From contig CAKKNE010000002.1 in the NCBI GenBank assembly GCA_918797485.1, forward strand, positions 5,980,501-6,044,500: 64,000 nucleotides of DNA. The letters are read 5' to 3'. Each line of letters opens with the position of its first letter. Position 1 is the stretch's first letter. Positions 48,145 through 56,445 of the stretch are shown here, in pieces. The DNA is from Pelagomonas calceolata. Lineage: Eukaryota; Sar; Pelagophyceae; Pelagomonadales; Pelagomonadaceae. Made by a program: the position numbers and the translations under genes. The notes beneath the pieces are model-generated. The model saw only the letters and a program-made list of their open reading frames with translations. It was not told the origin of the DNA and ran no database searches.

Positions 48145-48664
48145 GGCCACTGCGGGCGCAGGCGTCGATTGCTGCACACTAGCTCTCACAGGAATGCCCT
48201 GTCTGCCCAGTTACGACTGCAGCTGTAGTGTCGCAGCGGTTACGGGCAGTAATAGCGTTGCAGAGGAAGCGAAAGCGCAACTCAGCAGCGTCGCCCATAG
48301 GCCACCGCTGCGGCCACGGCTCGCGCCTAGCCTAGCCTCAGGTTCGGGTTCGGGTTTTACACGGCGCGCGACCCCCTAGTCGCTCCCGCTCCTCCGGGAC
48401 CCATCCGTCGGGCTAGGACAGAGTAAGTCAGGTTAACCGACGGGTTTTTGCGCAGTTTGCTAGTGTCTTACATGCCGGTAGGTAGTTTTTTTGGCAGACT
48501 GCCTTGATTACGCACATTCATAGATTGGCAACAAGTGGGCATCATTTAAACGCTGTCCGGTCTGCGGAGCACTGCCCGACGCGTTGGCAAGCGCGAGTCT
48601 GACAGTGCGAGCAACACCTGGACAAGTGGGCGCTCCCGCCGGCTGGTCCGCGGCGCTCGTAGAG
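48145..48664. other. Divergent promoter region
   Basis: 520 bp. Holds GTAAGACACTAG (minus strand, 48460-48471), a GGTTCGGGTTCGGGTT tract at about 48342-48357, and a block related to the 44.7-kb repeat. No gene seen. Confidence 0.6.
48460..48471 (-). promoter_or_regulatory. GTAAGACACTAG motif between divergent genes
   Basis: Exact 12-mer read toward the plastid-targeted gene, 316 bp from its ATG, the most distant copy seen. Confidence 0.5.
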
Positions 48665-50012
48665 ATGTGGGTGTGCACCGCCTGCACGCTTGAGAACGAG
48701 AACGACGCATATTTGTCCTGCGCAGTCTGTGGGACAACAAGAGCGCCAGAAAACGAGGCCGCGGAGGACTCACGCGATGCAGCGGACTCACTCGAGGCCG
48801 CGGAGGACTCACGCGATGCAGCGGACTCACTCGATGCTGCGGAGGACTCACGCAAGCGCCAGCGCGAAGAAACCGCACCAGCACCGCGGCGGCCGACGTT
48901 CGACCTCGCCCAGCTCGGCAAACGGCCGCGGGCAGCGCCGACGGTGCCGGCGCCGCCACCAACGGCGTCACCGAGAGCACCGTCGCGCCCGAGCTTCGAC
49001 CTCGGCCGCCTGCGGTCATTGCCGGCGCGGCCGTGCACCGTGAGAGACGGCGACGCGCCCCCGCGCTCGGTTGCCGACGCGGAGGTACCAAGCGTCGCTC
49101 CCGCACACATCGTGCGGCGCGTGCTGCCGCCGGCGTTGGCCGACGCGTTGCTGAGGAAGCTTCTGGCCGATGGCGACTGGCACCGCGGCACGTGGACGGT
49201 CGGCGGTAAGACGTCGGTCAACGCACGTCGAACCCGCTCGTTCCGCATCAGAATGACGGGCGGCGGCGAGTTCGAGGCCCTGGGTGGCGGGGCCGACGCC
49301 CAGGCGCGCGAGGAGAACGGCTCGTCGCGGGCGCGAGGCTACGCCGCGTGCCCGGAATTATTGGAAGCAGCCCGCTTTGTGACTGCTGCGGCCCGCGAGG
49401 TGGCCCCGCGGAGCTGGAAGGACAACTGGGAGCCGACCGTAGCATTCGGCAATAGATATGACGGCGGCCAGGAGCATGTGGGCTATCACTCGGATTTTCT
49501 GATGACCATGGGCCCAAGGCCGATTATCGCCGGCCTCTCGCTCGGCGCTACGCGTGAATTTCGGCTCCGGCGCGAGGCGACTGATTACGCGCCATCACGC
49601 GTCGTGTGCATGCCTGCGGAGCACAACTCGCTCATCGTCATGAGCCGCGACTGCCAGGAGGAGTGGTCCGCGCCCGGTGTCCTTCGAAGAGCCTGCACTC
49701 GCGAGCTTTCACCGACGATTCCCGCGCAGGAAGCATTCCGTCGCGAAGACGTCGTCTGTTCCGTTTCACGCCGTCGCTGGCGAGACGCGGTTCAGCTTAA
49801 CGTTCCGTCGCAACCGCCCCGAGTTCTCTCAGTCGGCGACTCGCAATTGCAATTGCGGCAAGCCGGCGGCATTGAAGTGCGCCAAGGGCCGCTATTACTA
49901 CACGTGCTGCATGGCCGGCGGCGACGCGTCGCAGAAGTGTAGCTACTACGCGAGGTCGGCCGTCGCCCAGCAGGAGGCGGACCGGCTGCGCGCCATCGAC
50001 GAGAGCGGGTGA
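48665..50012 (+). CDS. AlkB-like 2-oxoglutarate/Fe(II) dioxygenase with RanBP2 and GRF zinc fingers
   Basis: The exons are 48665..49665 and 49730..50012; together they encode 427 residues. The N-terminal RanBP2-type finger is WVCTACTLENENDAYLSCAVCG. A Ser/Ala/Asp linker has a 39-bp tandem repeat. The AlkB fold spans about 150-355, with the iron ligands HSD (GYHSDFL) and a distal His in W-K-H-S-V, and the 2-oxoglutarate motif RFSLTFR. The C-terminal GRF zinc finger is CNCGKPAALKCAKGRYYYTC...CSYY. Distal His and RxxxxxR appear only after the 64-nt intron is removed. It probably demethylates alkylated nucleic acid; the GRF finger suggests single-stranded DNA. Confidence 0.88.
48755..48853 (+). 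repeat. 39-bp tandem repeat in the AlkB-like gene
   Basis: Copies at 48755-48793 and 48794-48832 are identical, with a partial third at 48833-48853. They encode EAAEDSRDAADSL repeats in the linker after the RanBP2 finger. Confidence 0.9.
49666..49729 (+). other. 64-nt intron of the AlkB-like gene
   Basis: Donor GTCCGCGCC, acceptor CCCGCGCAG, phase 2 (TG + G). Required by catalytic motifs. The right end ACGATTCCCGCGCAG resembles the introner end TTGATTTCCACACAG at 10 of 15 positions, but there is no target duplication. Confidence 0.85.
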
Positions 50013-50276
50013 TTTGTGTAAGTGACTGTGTACAAACGAGCAAGACGGCTATCCCGCGGCGGCCCCCGATGCGCCACCGTCGCGGATCTGGGATTCCGGC
50101 GTCCGACCTGCTCCCCCTCACCGTCGTCGCCTCCGAGCTAACACTGGGGCGACGGCGTACGAGGGCGGGGGGGGGGGGCGGGCGTTCACGCGACCCCGCG
50201 GCGGCCGGGTGGCTAGGCGGCCTAGCTCTAAGCAAAGCAAAGCAAAGCAAGACAAAGACAACAAACAACAGCAAAA

Positions 50277-51689
50277 TTAAACAAAAGCCCGCAGCTCCGT
50301 GGACCGCACGACGCTCTCAAAGTCCGCGTCCGAGAGGTCCTCGTCGTCGAGGGAGTCGTCCTCGGCCGACTTCGCGCGCGCGTAGCCGCCCTTCCCGACG
50401 GGTTTGTTGCCGCCGCGGCAGCGCCGCACGACCAGGTAGAGGACCAGCCCGAGCACGCCGCCCGACAGGACGGGCGGCGCGAAGCGGTACGCGAGGCCCC
50501 ACCAGGCCGCGTCAGAAGGAGCCGACGCGGCAAAGGGCGCGGTCGTGACGGCCGTCGGGTCGGGCGTCGGCGCGTAGGTCGGCCGCCGCGACGGTGCGGA
50601 CGACGGCGCGTAGGTCACGGGCGCCGCCGTGGGCTTGGGCGGGAAGGTCGCCGGCCACGGAAGGCACGCCGCGCGCTCGCACCGCGGCACGTCGCCCGAC
50701 GGCAGCTCGACCACGGTCGCCACCTCGCGGTCGCTCGAGACGCAGTGGACCGTCGCGCCGTCGAGGACGACGAGCGAGCAGGCGGCGTCGTCGCGCGCGA
50801 CGAGATTTGCCGCTGCTGCCCCGCGCTTGAACGGCGCGCTGCCGCTGACGACGGCCACGAAGTCACTGTCGGCGTCCGGCCGCGCCCAGAGCGCGCCGCG
50901 GCCGGCGTCGTACGCCGCGAGCGAGCCGCTCGCGGCGCGGACGTCGTCGCCGTTATCCCCATCGAGCGCCGCGCCGTGGTCGGGGCCCCGCCACGCGACC
51001 GCGTCGAAGAAGAGCCGCCCCGGCGCGTCGACGGCCGTCGACGCGACGGGCACGCCGCTTCCTATGACTTTGGGGTCCGCCACGAGGAGCCGGCCGTGCG
51101 CGCCGACGTAGAGCTCGCCGCGGCCGGCGTCGAACGCGAGGGTCCGCGCGCGCGGCTTGTCCACGGCGTCGAAGGCGACCGCGTCCCGGGCGTCGACGAC
51201 GCGGCCGTTCGCGTCGAGGTCGCAGGACCGCGCGCGCCCGTCGGCCCAGAGCGCGTAGGCCACGAGCGTGCCCGCCTTGCGCCCGCGCACGGCGCCGCCC
51301 CGCGCGTCGACGGCCAGCGAGACCGGCGCGCCCCAGTCCCGGTGCCAGCCGCAGTTTAGAGAAGAGACGTCGAGCGTGCTCGTGCGGAGCGCCGCGAGCC
51401 CGCCGCGCTGCCCGACCAAAATTAATTGATCGTCCCTTATCACGGCGAGGCTCCGCGGCTCGTCGAGCCCGGCGGCCCAGACGGAGCCCGCGCCCGCAGT
51501 ACCCTGGCCCCAGACGGCCGCGAGCGCTTTGCTCTCGAGGTCCAGCACGAGCACCTGGTCCCGCTTCGCGTCCGCGACGACGCACCAGGGCGCGGAAGCG
51601 GCGCAGGCCAGCGCGTCGTAGGCGTGGTGGCCTGCTCTCGTTGCTGGGGGTGTCAAGGCCAGCAGTAGCGCTTTTGGGAGCAGCCCCAT
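50277..51689 (-). CDS. Type I membrane protein with beta-propeller-like ectodomain
   Basis: 470 residues, ATG at 51687-51689. Signal peptide MGLLPKALLLALTPPATRAG. The ectodomain (20-345) has repeated propeller-like strands (CVVADAKRDQVLVLDLES, PRSLAVIRDDQLILVGQ, ARTLAFDAGRGELYVGAHGRLLVAD), reminiscent of NHL repeats. A Pro/Thr stalk follows (PTAAPVTYAPSSAPSRRPTY), then one membrane helix (VLSGGVLGLVLYLVV) and a 50-residue acidic cytoplasmic tail. Possibly a cell-surface receptor or adhesion protein. A TATA-like CTATATAAG lies about 65 bp upstream of the start. Confidence 0.78.
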   Translation of the reverse strand: MGLLPKALLLALTPPATRAGHHAYDALACAASAPWCVVADAKRDQVLVLDLESKALAAVWGQGTAGAGSVWAAGLDEPRSLAVIRDDQLILVGQRGGLAALRTSTLDVSSLNCGWHRDWGAPVSLAVDARGGAVRGRKAGTLVAYALWADGRARSCDLDANGRVVDARDAVAFDAVDKPRARTLAFDAGRGELYVGAHGRLLVADPKVIGSGVPVASTAVDAPGRLFFDAVAWRGPDHGAALDGDNGDDVRAASGSLAAYDAGRGALWARPDADSDFVAVVSGSAPFKRGAAAANLVARDDAACSLVVLDGATVHCVSSDREVATVVELPSGDVPRCERAACLPWPATFPPKPTAAPVTYAPSSAPSRRPTYAPTPDPTAVTTAPFAASAPSDAAWWGLAYRFAPPVLSGGVLGLVLYLVVRRCRGGNKPVGKGGYARAKSAEDDSLDDEDLSDADFESVVRSTELRAFV

Positions 51690-51751
51690 GGCTTGGTTGC
51701 GATATGGGGGCAGCTTGTGCTGCGCTCCCCACTCGCCTTCGTCGAGAGCAG

Positions 51752-51760
51752 CTTATATAG
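51752..51760 (-). promoter_or_regulatory. TATA-like box
   Basis: Reads CTATATAAG on the minus strand, 63-71 bp upstream of the ATG at 51689. Confidence 0.45.
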
Positions 51761-51854
51761 ATTGCGTGTGTGTGCTCGTTCCTGACTCCTGAGCGCTTCG
51801 GGGGGAACTCTGGCGCGCAAGACGCCCGTTCGCAACATACATAGCTAGCGTCCG

Positions 51855-51866
51855 GTAAAACACTAG
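51855..51866 (+). promoter_or_regulatory. GTAAAACACTAG, variant of the upstream motif
   Basis: One mismatch to GTAAGACACTAG, preceded by GCTAGCGTCCG, 146 bp upstream of the ATG at 52012. Confidence 0.5.
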
Positions 51867-52011
51867 GAAGAGCTCGAGTCTCGACGTCGCGTGTGCAAGC
51901 TGTGGCTTATACGTGGCGCTGACTCGTAGCGATCGTAGTTTTAACCAGCCTTGCTGTGCGAGCATCCGTGGCGAGTCTCGCTGCGTGCCGCCGGCGGCGT
52001 GTGGAGATCTC

Positions 52012-53773
52012 ATGTCTGAAACCCCCTCCGGCCGCTCGTCTCCGACGAGCACCGGGCGGTCGTCCCCGACGAATGACGCGAGCGACGACCCCGCGGCTGC
52101 GATATCGAGGATAGCGAGCCTCTTCCAGTCCTTGAACCGTCTGCGCGACGCCGGCTACGGCACCTCGGTAATCGCGGCAAAAGTCGCGGAGTGTCGCGCG
52201 GCGGTCGTGAGTTTGCCGCCGGACCTCCAGGCGAAGGTCGTGGCGCTCGTCAACGCTATTGATGACGAGCTCGAGGGCGACGGCGCCGCGCCAGTAGACG
52301 ACGTCAATGAAATCCCCTTCGGACTACTGGACCTGCCGCCGCCCGTACTGGCGCTGTGCTGCGTCTTCGCCGGCGACAGCGGGTCGCTCGTGCCGCGGCT
52401 GGCCCGCACGTGCAAGGCCGGCGGCGAGGTGAAGCCCGAAATCATGCAGTCACGCTCAGCAGCGCGCAAATCAAATTTTGGTGCTCCTCGCTGATGATGA
52501 CCTGCACGCCGTCGTTGCGTCGATAGTCGCGTCGATGGCGTCGCGTCGATGGCGCGCCATCGACGCGACACCTGCTCAACGGCGTCGCGGTTGCCGGGTC
52601 GCAGCCGACTCACTGGTCGATTTTGCGCACAGGTCGCTCTACGCCGTCGGGACACGGGTGGTGCTCCACGGCCTGCAGGCGGACACGCTCAATCTGAGGC
52701 GAGGCACGGTGGTCCAGTGCGCGACGGCGGAAGACCGCGTGGGCGTGCGCTTGGACGGAGAAGTGAAGCCTAAGAGCGTGCGGCGCGTCAACGTAAGATT
52801 GGAACGGGGCCCGCACGAGAGCGGCGAGCCCGACGAGCTGCACGAGGGCTTCTGGTGCGACGGGTGCGGCCACTTCCGGGGCAACGACTCGCCGCCGTCG
52901 AAGTCGCTGCGGGGCACGCGGTACCGGTGCACGCGCTGCGCGGCCATCCCCGGCTTCGACCTGTGCTCGCGGTGCTTCGGGGCCGGCTTCGCGCACGCCT
53001 GCAGCGCGACGCCGTCGTTAAGCCACGAGAACAAGACGGACTGCGGGCCCAAGGAGTTCCACGCCGACGGCTTCAAGGCCCTCAAGGACTCGCAGGCGAC
53101 GTCCTTCGCCAAGTGGGTCGAGGGCGCCGCGGCGGAGGGTGAGCTGGAGGAGCGGGAATTGGTACGACAGGCCATGAACTTCGGCGACGAGCGGGGCCCG
53201 CGGAGCGCAGCGGTTGTCAACACGATCTACCGCGCGCAGTTCCCCCAGGGGGGCACCGCGGGCCTGAAGAAGCTGCGCGGCGCGCTCATGCGCGAAGAGA
53301 TCGACGCACAGATCCAGGCCGCGATGGCGAACGCGGGCATGGGGCCCCAGCCGGCGGGCGCGGTGCCGCCGGTGGGGCCCTTCGGCGGCCAGGGGCCGGT
53401 GCAGTTCGGGGGCATCCGCGTCGAGGGCCCCGGCGGCGTGCAGGCCGCGATGCCCGGGTTGCCCGGGTTGCAGGCCGCCGCCGCCCAGTTCGGCGCGCAG
53501 GTCGCGGCGGGTGGCGGCGGGCTGCCCTTCAACATCGCCGACGTCATGGGCGCGCAGTTCGGGAACTTCGGCTTTCCGCTGCCTACGCCGGGCGCGGCGG
53601 CTGCGCCGGCCGCCGGCGACGACGAGGCGTCGGAGACGCCGACTGTCCTCGAGGATACGCCTTCGGAGCTCGCAGACGAGTCGGAGGCGGCCGTCGAGCC
53701 GAGCGGCGCGCCGGAGCCGCACCTGACCGAAGCGCCGCTCGAGGTCGCCTTCGACGCGGGCCCGGGACCCTAG
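52012..53773 (+). CDS. ZZ-type zinc-finger protein with F-box-like region; contains introner IE6
   Basis: The exons are 52012..52448 and 52633..53773; together they encode 525 residues. The ATG at 52012 (MSETPSGRSSPTSTGRSSPT) is the first in frame. After a Ser-rich start there is a helical segment, then LLDLPPPVLALCCVFAGDSG..LARTCK, which resembles an F-box. The splice joins E-I-M-Q to S-L-Y-A-V-G-T-R in phase 2. A small Tudor/MIB-like domain follows (YAVGTRVVLHGL...EDRVGVRLDGEVK), then a ZZ finger (CDGCGHFRG...YRCTRCAAIPGFDLCSRCF). The C-terminal third is Gly/Pro/Ala-rich. A ubiquitin-ligase adaptor role is plausible but not shown. Confidence 0.78.
52449..52632 (+). mobile_element. Introner element IE6, variant termini (184-nt intron)
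   Basis: Donor flank GTCACGCT and acceptor flank GTCGCTCT match 6/8. The right end TCGATTTTGCGCACAG is a variant of the usual TTGATTTCCACACAG; the left end CAGCGCGCAAATCAA mirrors it imperfectly. Interior ACTCACTGG near the right end and AAATCAAATTTTG near the left show reverse orientation of the same family. It contains a 30-bp perfect palindrome at 52540-52569 made of GTCGCGTCGATGGC and its complement, with an extra direct copy at 52526-52539. Confidence 0.82.
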
Positions 53774-53807
53774 TTCCCTTCTGTAACGAATGTAATACCA
53801 CTGGCAA

Positions 53808-54893
53808 TTAAACAACAAGCATCTCGGCGGCGGCCTCCTCGGCGAGCGCGAGGCAGGCCGTCAGGCCGGGCGACTCGACGCCGAGGAGGTGTAGCACCCT
53901 TCCCCGGCGCACGACCTGGAAGTCCGCCGTCTCGCGGGACAGCTTCGGCCGCACGCCGGCGTAGTCCGGGGCCAGCGCGCCGTCGGCGAGCGCCGGATAG
54001 TAGGTCCGCACGGCCGCGTAGAACGGCTCCGCGCGCGCGGGGTCCACCTCGTAGAGGCCCGGCGCGTCGGGGGACGTCCCTTCCGGCAGCCACTCGACGT
54101 CGGGACCGAAGCGGCACCGCCCGCTCAAATCGAGCGTCGCATGAACACCGAGGCCGCCCGGTTCCGGTAGCGGGTACACCAGCCGCGAGAACGGCGCGTC
54201 GCCTTTCAGCGAGAAGTAGGAGCCGCGGGCGAGCAGCGAGGGCGCGTCGAGGCCCGTCTCCTGAGCAATACGTGGCGCAAAAAGCCCCGCACAATTGGCC
54301 ACGGCCCTCGCCTCGACGTCTATCCTTTCGTCGTCGACTTTTACGCGCAGCACGCCCGCCGCCGCGTCGACGCCCTCGACGCGGTGGCCCGTCGCCACCA
54401 CGGCGCCGAGTTCGACGCAGTCGTCGCGCAGAGCGTCGCAGAACGCCGCCGAGTCCACGACGCCCGTCGACGGCGAGAGCAGCGCCGCCGACGCGCGCAC
54501 GTTCGGCTCGAGTGCCGCGACCTCAGGCGCGTCCAGCCGCCGCAGGTCCAGCACGAAGGCGGCCGTCGCCTGCCGCGCTATGAGATCCAAGCCGGCTTCG
54601 TTACCCGCTTGAGCGACGACGAGCTTCCCCAACCTCGCGTGCGGGACCTGCCTCTCGGCACAGTACGCGTAGAGCAGCTCGCGGCCCCGCACGCACGCGC
54701 GCCGCTTCCGCGGCAGGCCGTCTCCGTAGTATAGGCCCGCGTGAATCACCTCCGAGTTCCGGCTCGTGATGCCCTCGCCCCACCGGCTCGCTTGTTCCAG
54801 GCATGCGACTTGCGCGCCGCGCTTGGCTAGTTCTCTGGTGAGTGCGAGGCCGATGCAGCCGGCTCCTATGACGACGGCGTCGAACCGCTGCAT
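53808..54893 (-). CDS. L2HGDH: L-2-hydroxyglutarate dehydrogenase
   Basis: Single exon, 361 residues, ATG at 54891-54893. The FAD-binding Rossmann motif is at the very N-terminus (FDAVVIGAGCIGLALTRELAKRG), followed by the family signatures TSRNSEVIHAGLYYGDGLPRKR-like segment and SPSTGVVDSAAFCDAL. The C-terminus has HLLGVESPGLTACLALAEE. It oxidises L-2-hydroxyglutarate to 2-oxoglutarate, a metabolite-repair step. There is no room for a long targeting leader; the human enzyme is mitochondrial and about 460 residues. Convergent with the ZZ-finger gene, 34 bp between stops. Confidence 0.93.
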   Translation of the reverse strand: MQRFDAVVIGAGCIGLALTRELAKRGAQVACLEQASRWGEGITSRNSEVIHAGLYYGDGLPRKRRACVRGRELLYAYCAERQVPHARLGKLVVAQAGNEAGLDLIARQATAAFVLDLRRLDAPEVAALEPNVRASAALLSPSTGVVDSAAFCDALRDDCVELGAVVATGHRVEGVDAAAGVLRVKVDDERIDVEARAVANCAGLFAPRIAQETGLDAPSLLARGSYFSLKGDAPFSRLVYPLPEPGGLGVHATLDLSGRCRFGPDVEWLPEGTSPDAPGLYEVDPARAEPFYAAVRTYYPALADGALAPDYAGVRPKLSRETADFQVVRRGRVLHLLGVESPGLTACLALAEEAAAEMLVV

Positions 54894-55005
54894 GGCTCAC
54901 GCGCACGCCTGCATGGCGGTAGCTCTGCAGCTCTCAGACTCGAGGGCTGAAGACTATGCCACCCAGAAGCGCGTTTTTATCAGCCGAGCGGGCTGCTAGC
55001 GTGCG

Positions 55006-55017
55006 GTAAGACACTAG
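55006..55017 (+). promoter_or_regulatory. GTAAGACACTAG motif upstream of the helicase-associated-domain gene
   Basis: Exact 12-mer, preceded by GCTAGCGTGCG, 138 bp upstream of the ATG at 55155. Confidence 0.55.
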
Positions 55018-55154
55018 CAAGTGCTCCGAGTCGGCTGCCTAGTTCTTACGAGAGCCGCCCTAGGCTGGACACCAAAAACACTTCCCGATATGACTCATGG
55101 ACTGCCTGATGCCTTCCGGCGACCGCTAACACGAATGTGTCCAATTTAGGAGAG

Positions 55155-56411
55155 ATGCACTGGTGTGCAGCAGCCGCAGTGCTCGCATGCGCGGCCGCAT
55201 TCGCACCAGCGCGGACGCCAAAAATCTCGGCCGTCGTGTGCCGAGAACTTGCCGCGTCGAAGGAGCAAGGCGCCGATGACGACGACTGGCGCCGCCTTGC
55301 GAATTCGAAGGACGCCGCGGCCGACGTCTTCCTGAGCTGGGCGGCCGAGGATCCTGGTCTAGGCGCTTGTTTGCGAACATTGAACCTGCGGCGCGGGCGT
55401 TTCGGCGGCGACGTGCCGCCCACGCTCTGGCCCGTTCAGCTGCGCCGCAAGCTCGCGCGCGGGCTCGGTCGCAGAGGTCGCGCGCGGAGCGCGCGCCGGG
55501 CGGCCTGGGCCGGTGCGAACGCGACGTCGCTCGAATTGTCGTGGCGGGATCTGCGGGCAGCCTACGCGGAACGCGAGGCCGTCGTCCGCAACGTGAACGG
55601 CGCCGCCGAAGACTTAGCTGGAAGTTGGGTGTACCACCTCGGCCTCTTGCAGGCCTACGCACAGAACCACGACAGCGCGCGGCCGCCCGCGTCGTACGTC
55701 GCCCCGTGCGGCGCCAGGCTCGGACGGTGGCTCGCGGACCAGCGGTCCCTCGACAAGAGCGGCCGGCTCGCGCCGGCGCGGCGCCAGCAGCTCGAGCTGA
55801 TCGGCGGCGACGTGAGTCCCCTCGCGGCGCACTCGGAGCGGCGCTGGCGCCGCGCGTGCCTGAGCCTCTGGCGCTTCCGGCGGCGCGAGGGCCACGCGCG
55901 AGTGAAGCGGGCCCACGTCGACGAGGACGGCTTCCGGCTCGGCGGCTGGCTCGTGGAGCAGCGCAAGAAGTACGACAAGGGAACGCTGCCGCCGAAGCGG
56001 GCGCGGGCCCTGGAGACGCTCGGCGTGTCCTTCGAGCGGCCGCGCGACGCGGCGTGGCGGCGGCACTTCGAAGCCCTAGAAAAGCGCGCGGACGCGACGG
56101 GCCTGGCCGACGCGCCGGCGCGCCTCGTCACCGAGGACGGGCTCAAGCTCGGCCAGTGGGTCGCGAAGCAGCGAAAGCTGAGGCGCGAAGGCGTGCTCGA
56201 TCCGGACCGCGAGCGGCGGTTGTCCTCGATCCGCTTCGTCTGGGCGCCGCGCGACGCGGTGTCGCGGGACGCCGCCTATGCGGTGGCGTTGGCGGCGTTT
56301 GTTGCCCGCGAAGGGCACGACCGCGTGCCGAAGCGGCACCGCGAGCTCGGGCTCGGCTTGGGGGAGTGGATGTATCGCCGGCGGCGGCAAGCCGTCGCGG
56401 CGGGGGAATAA
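55155..56411 (+). CDS. Plastid-targeted protein with helicase-associated (HA) domains
   Basis: 418 residues from the ATG at 55155. The leader MHWCAAAAVLACAAAFAPART has the classic A-FAP cleavage motif of stramenopile plastid proteins. From about 190 to 415 there are at least three HA-type repeats of 60-70 residues, with Trp-rich helices and the signature LGRWLADQRSLDKSGRL, LGGWLVEQRKKYDKGTL, LGQWVAKQRKLRREGVL and LGEWMYRRRRQ. Such domains accompany bacterial and algal helicases and probably bind nucleic acid. No helicase domain is present. Convergent with the next gene, 34 bp between stops. Confidence 0.83.
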   Translation: MHWCAAAAVLACAAAFAPARTPKISAVVCRELAASKEQGADDDDWRRLANSKDAAADVFLSWAAEDPGLGACLRTLNLRRGRFGGDVPPTLWPVQLRRKLARGLGRRGRARSARRAAWAGANATSLELSWRDLRAAYAEREAVVRNVNGAAEDLAGSWVYHLGLLQAYAQNHDSARPPASYVAPCGARLGRWLADQRSLDKSGRLAPARRQQLELIGGDVSPLAAHSERRWRRACLSLWRFRRREGHARVKRAHVDEDGFRLGGWLVEQRKKYDKGTLPPKRARALETLGVSFERPRDAAWRRHFEALEKRADATGLADAPARLVTEDGLKLGQWVAKQRKLRREGVLDPDRERRLSSIRFVWAPRDAVSRDAAYAVALAAFVAREGHDRVPKRHRELGLGLGEWMYRRRRQAVAAGE

Positions 56412-56445
56412 AAGTGCCTGTGTTGAGCCCTTACACACGCCCAAA

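Larger units (their letters stand above)
51690..52011. other. Divergent promoter region
   Basis: 322 bp with a TATA-like box for the minus-strand gene and the motif GTAAAACACTAG for the plus-strand gene. No gene seen. Confidence 0.65.

Noticed and set aside
48342-48357. GGTTCGGGTTCGGG tract as telomere-like repeat
   Set aside because: Only two to three units in an internal intergenic site; it does not match the common TTAGGG or TTTAGGG telomere units.
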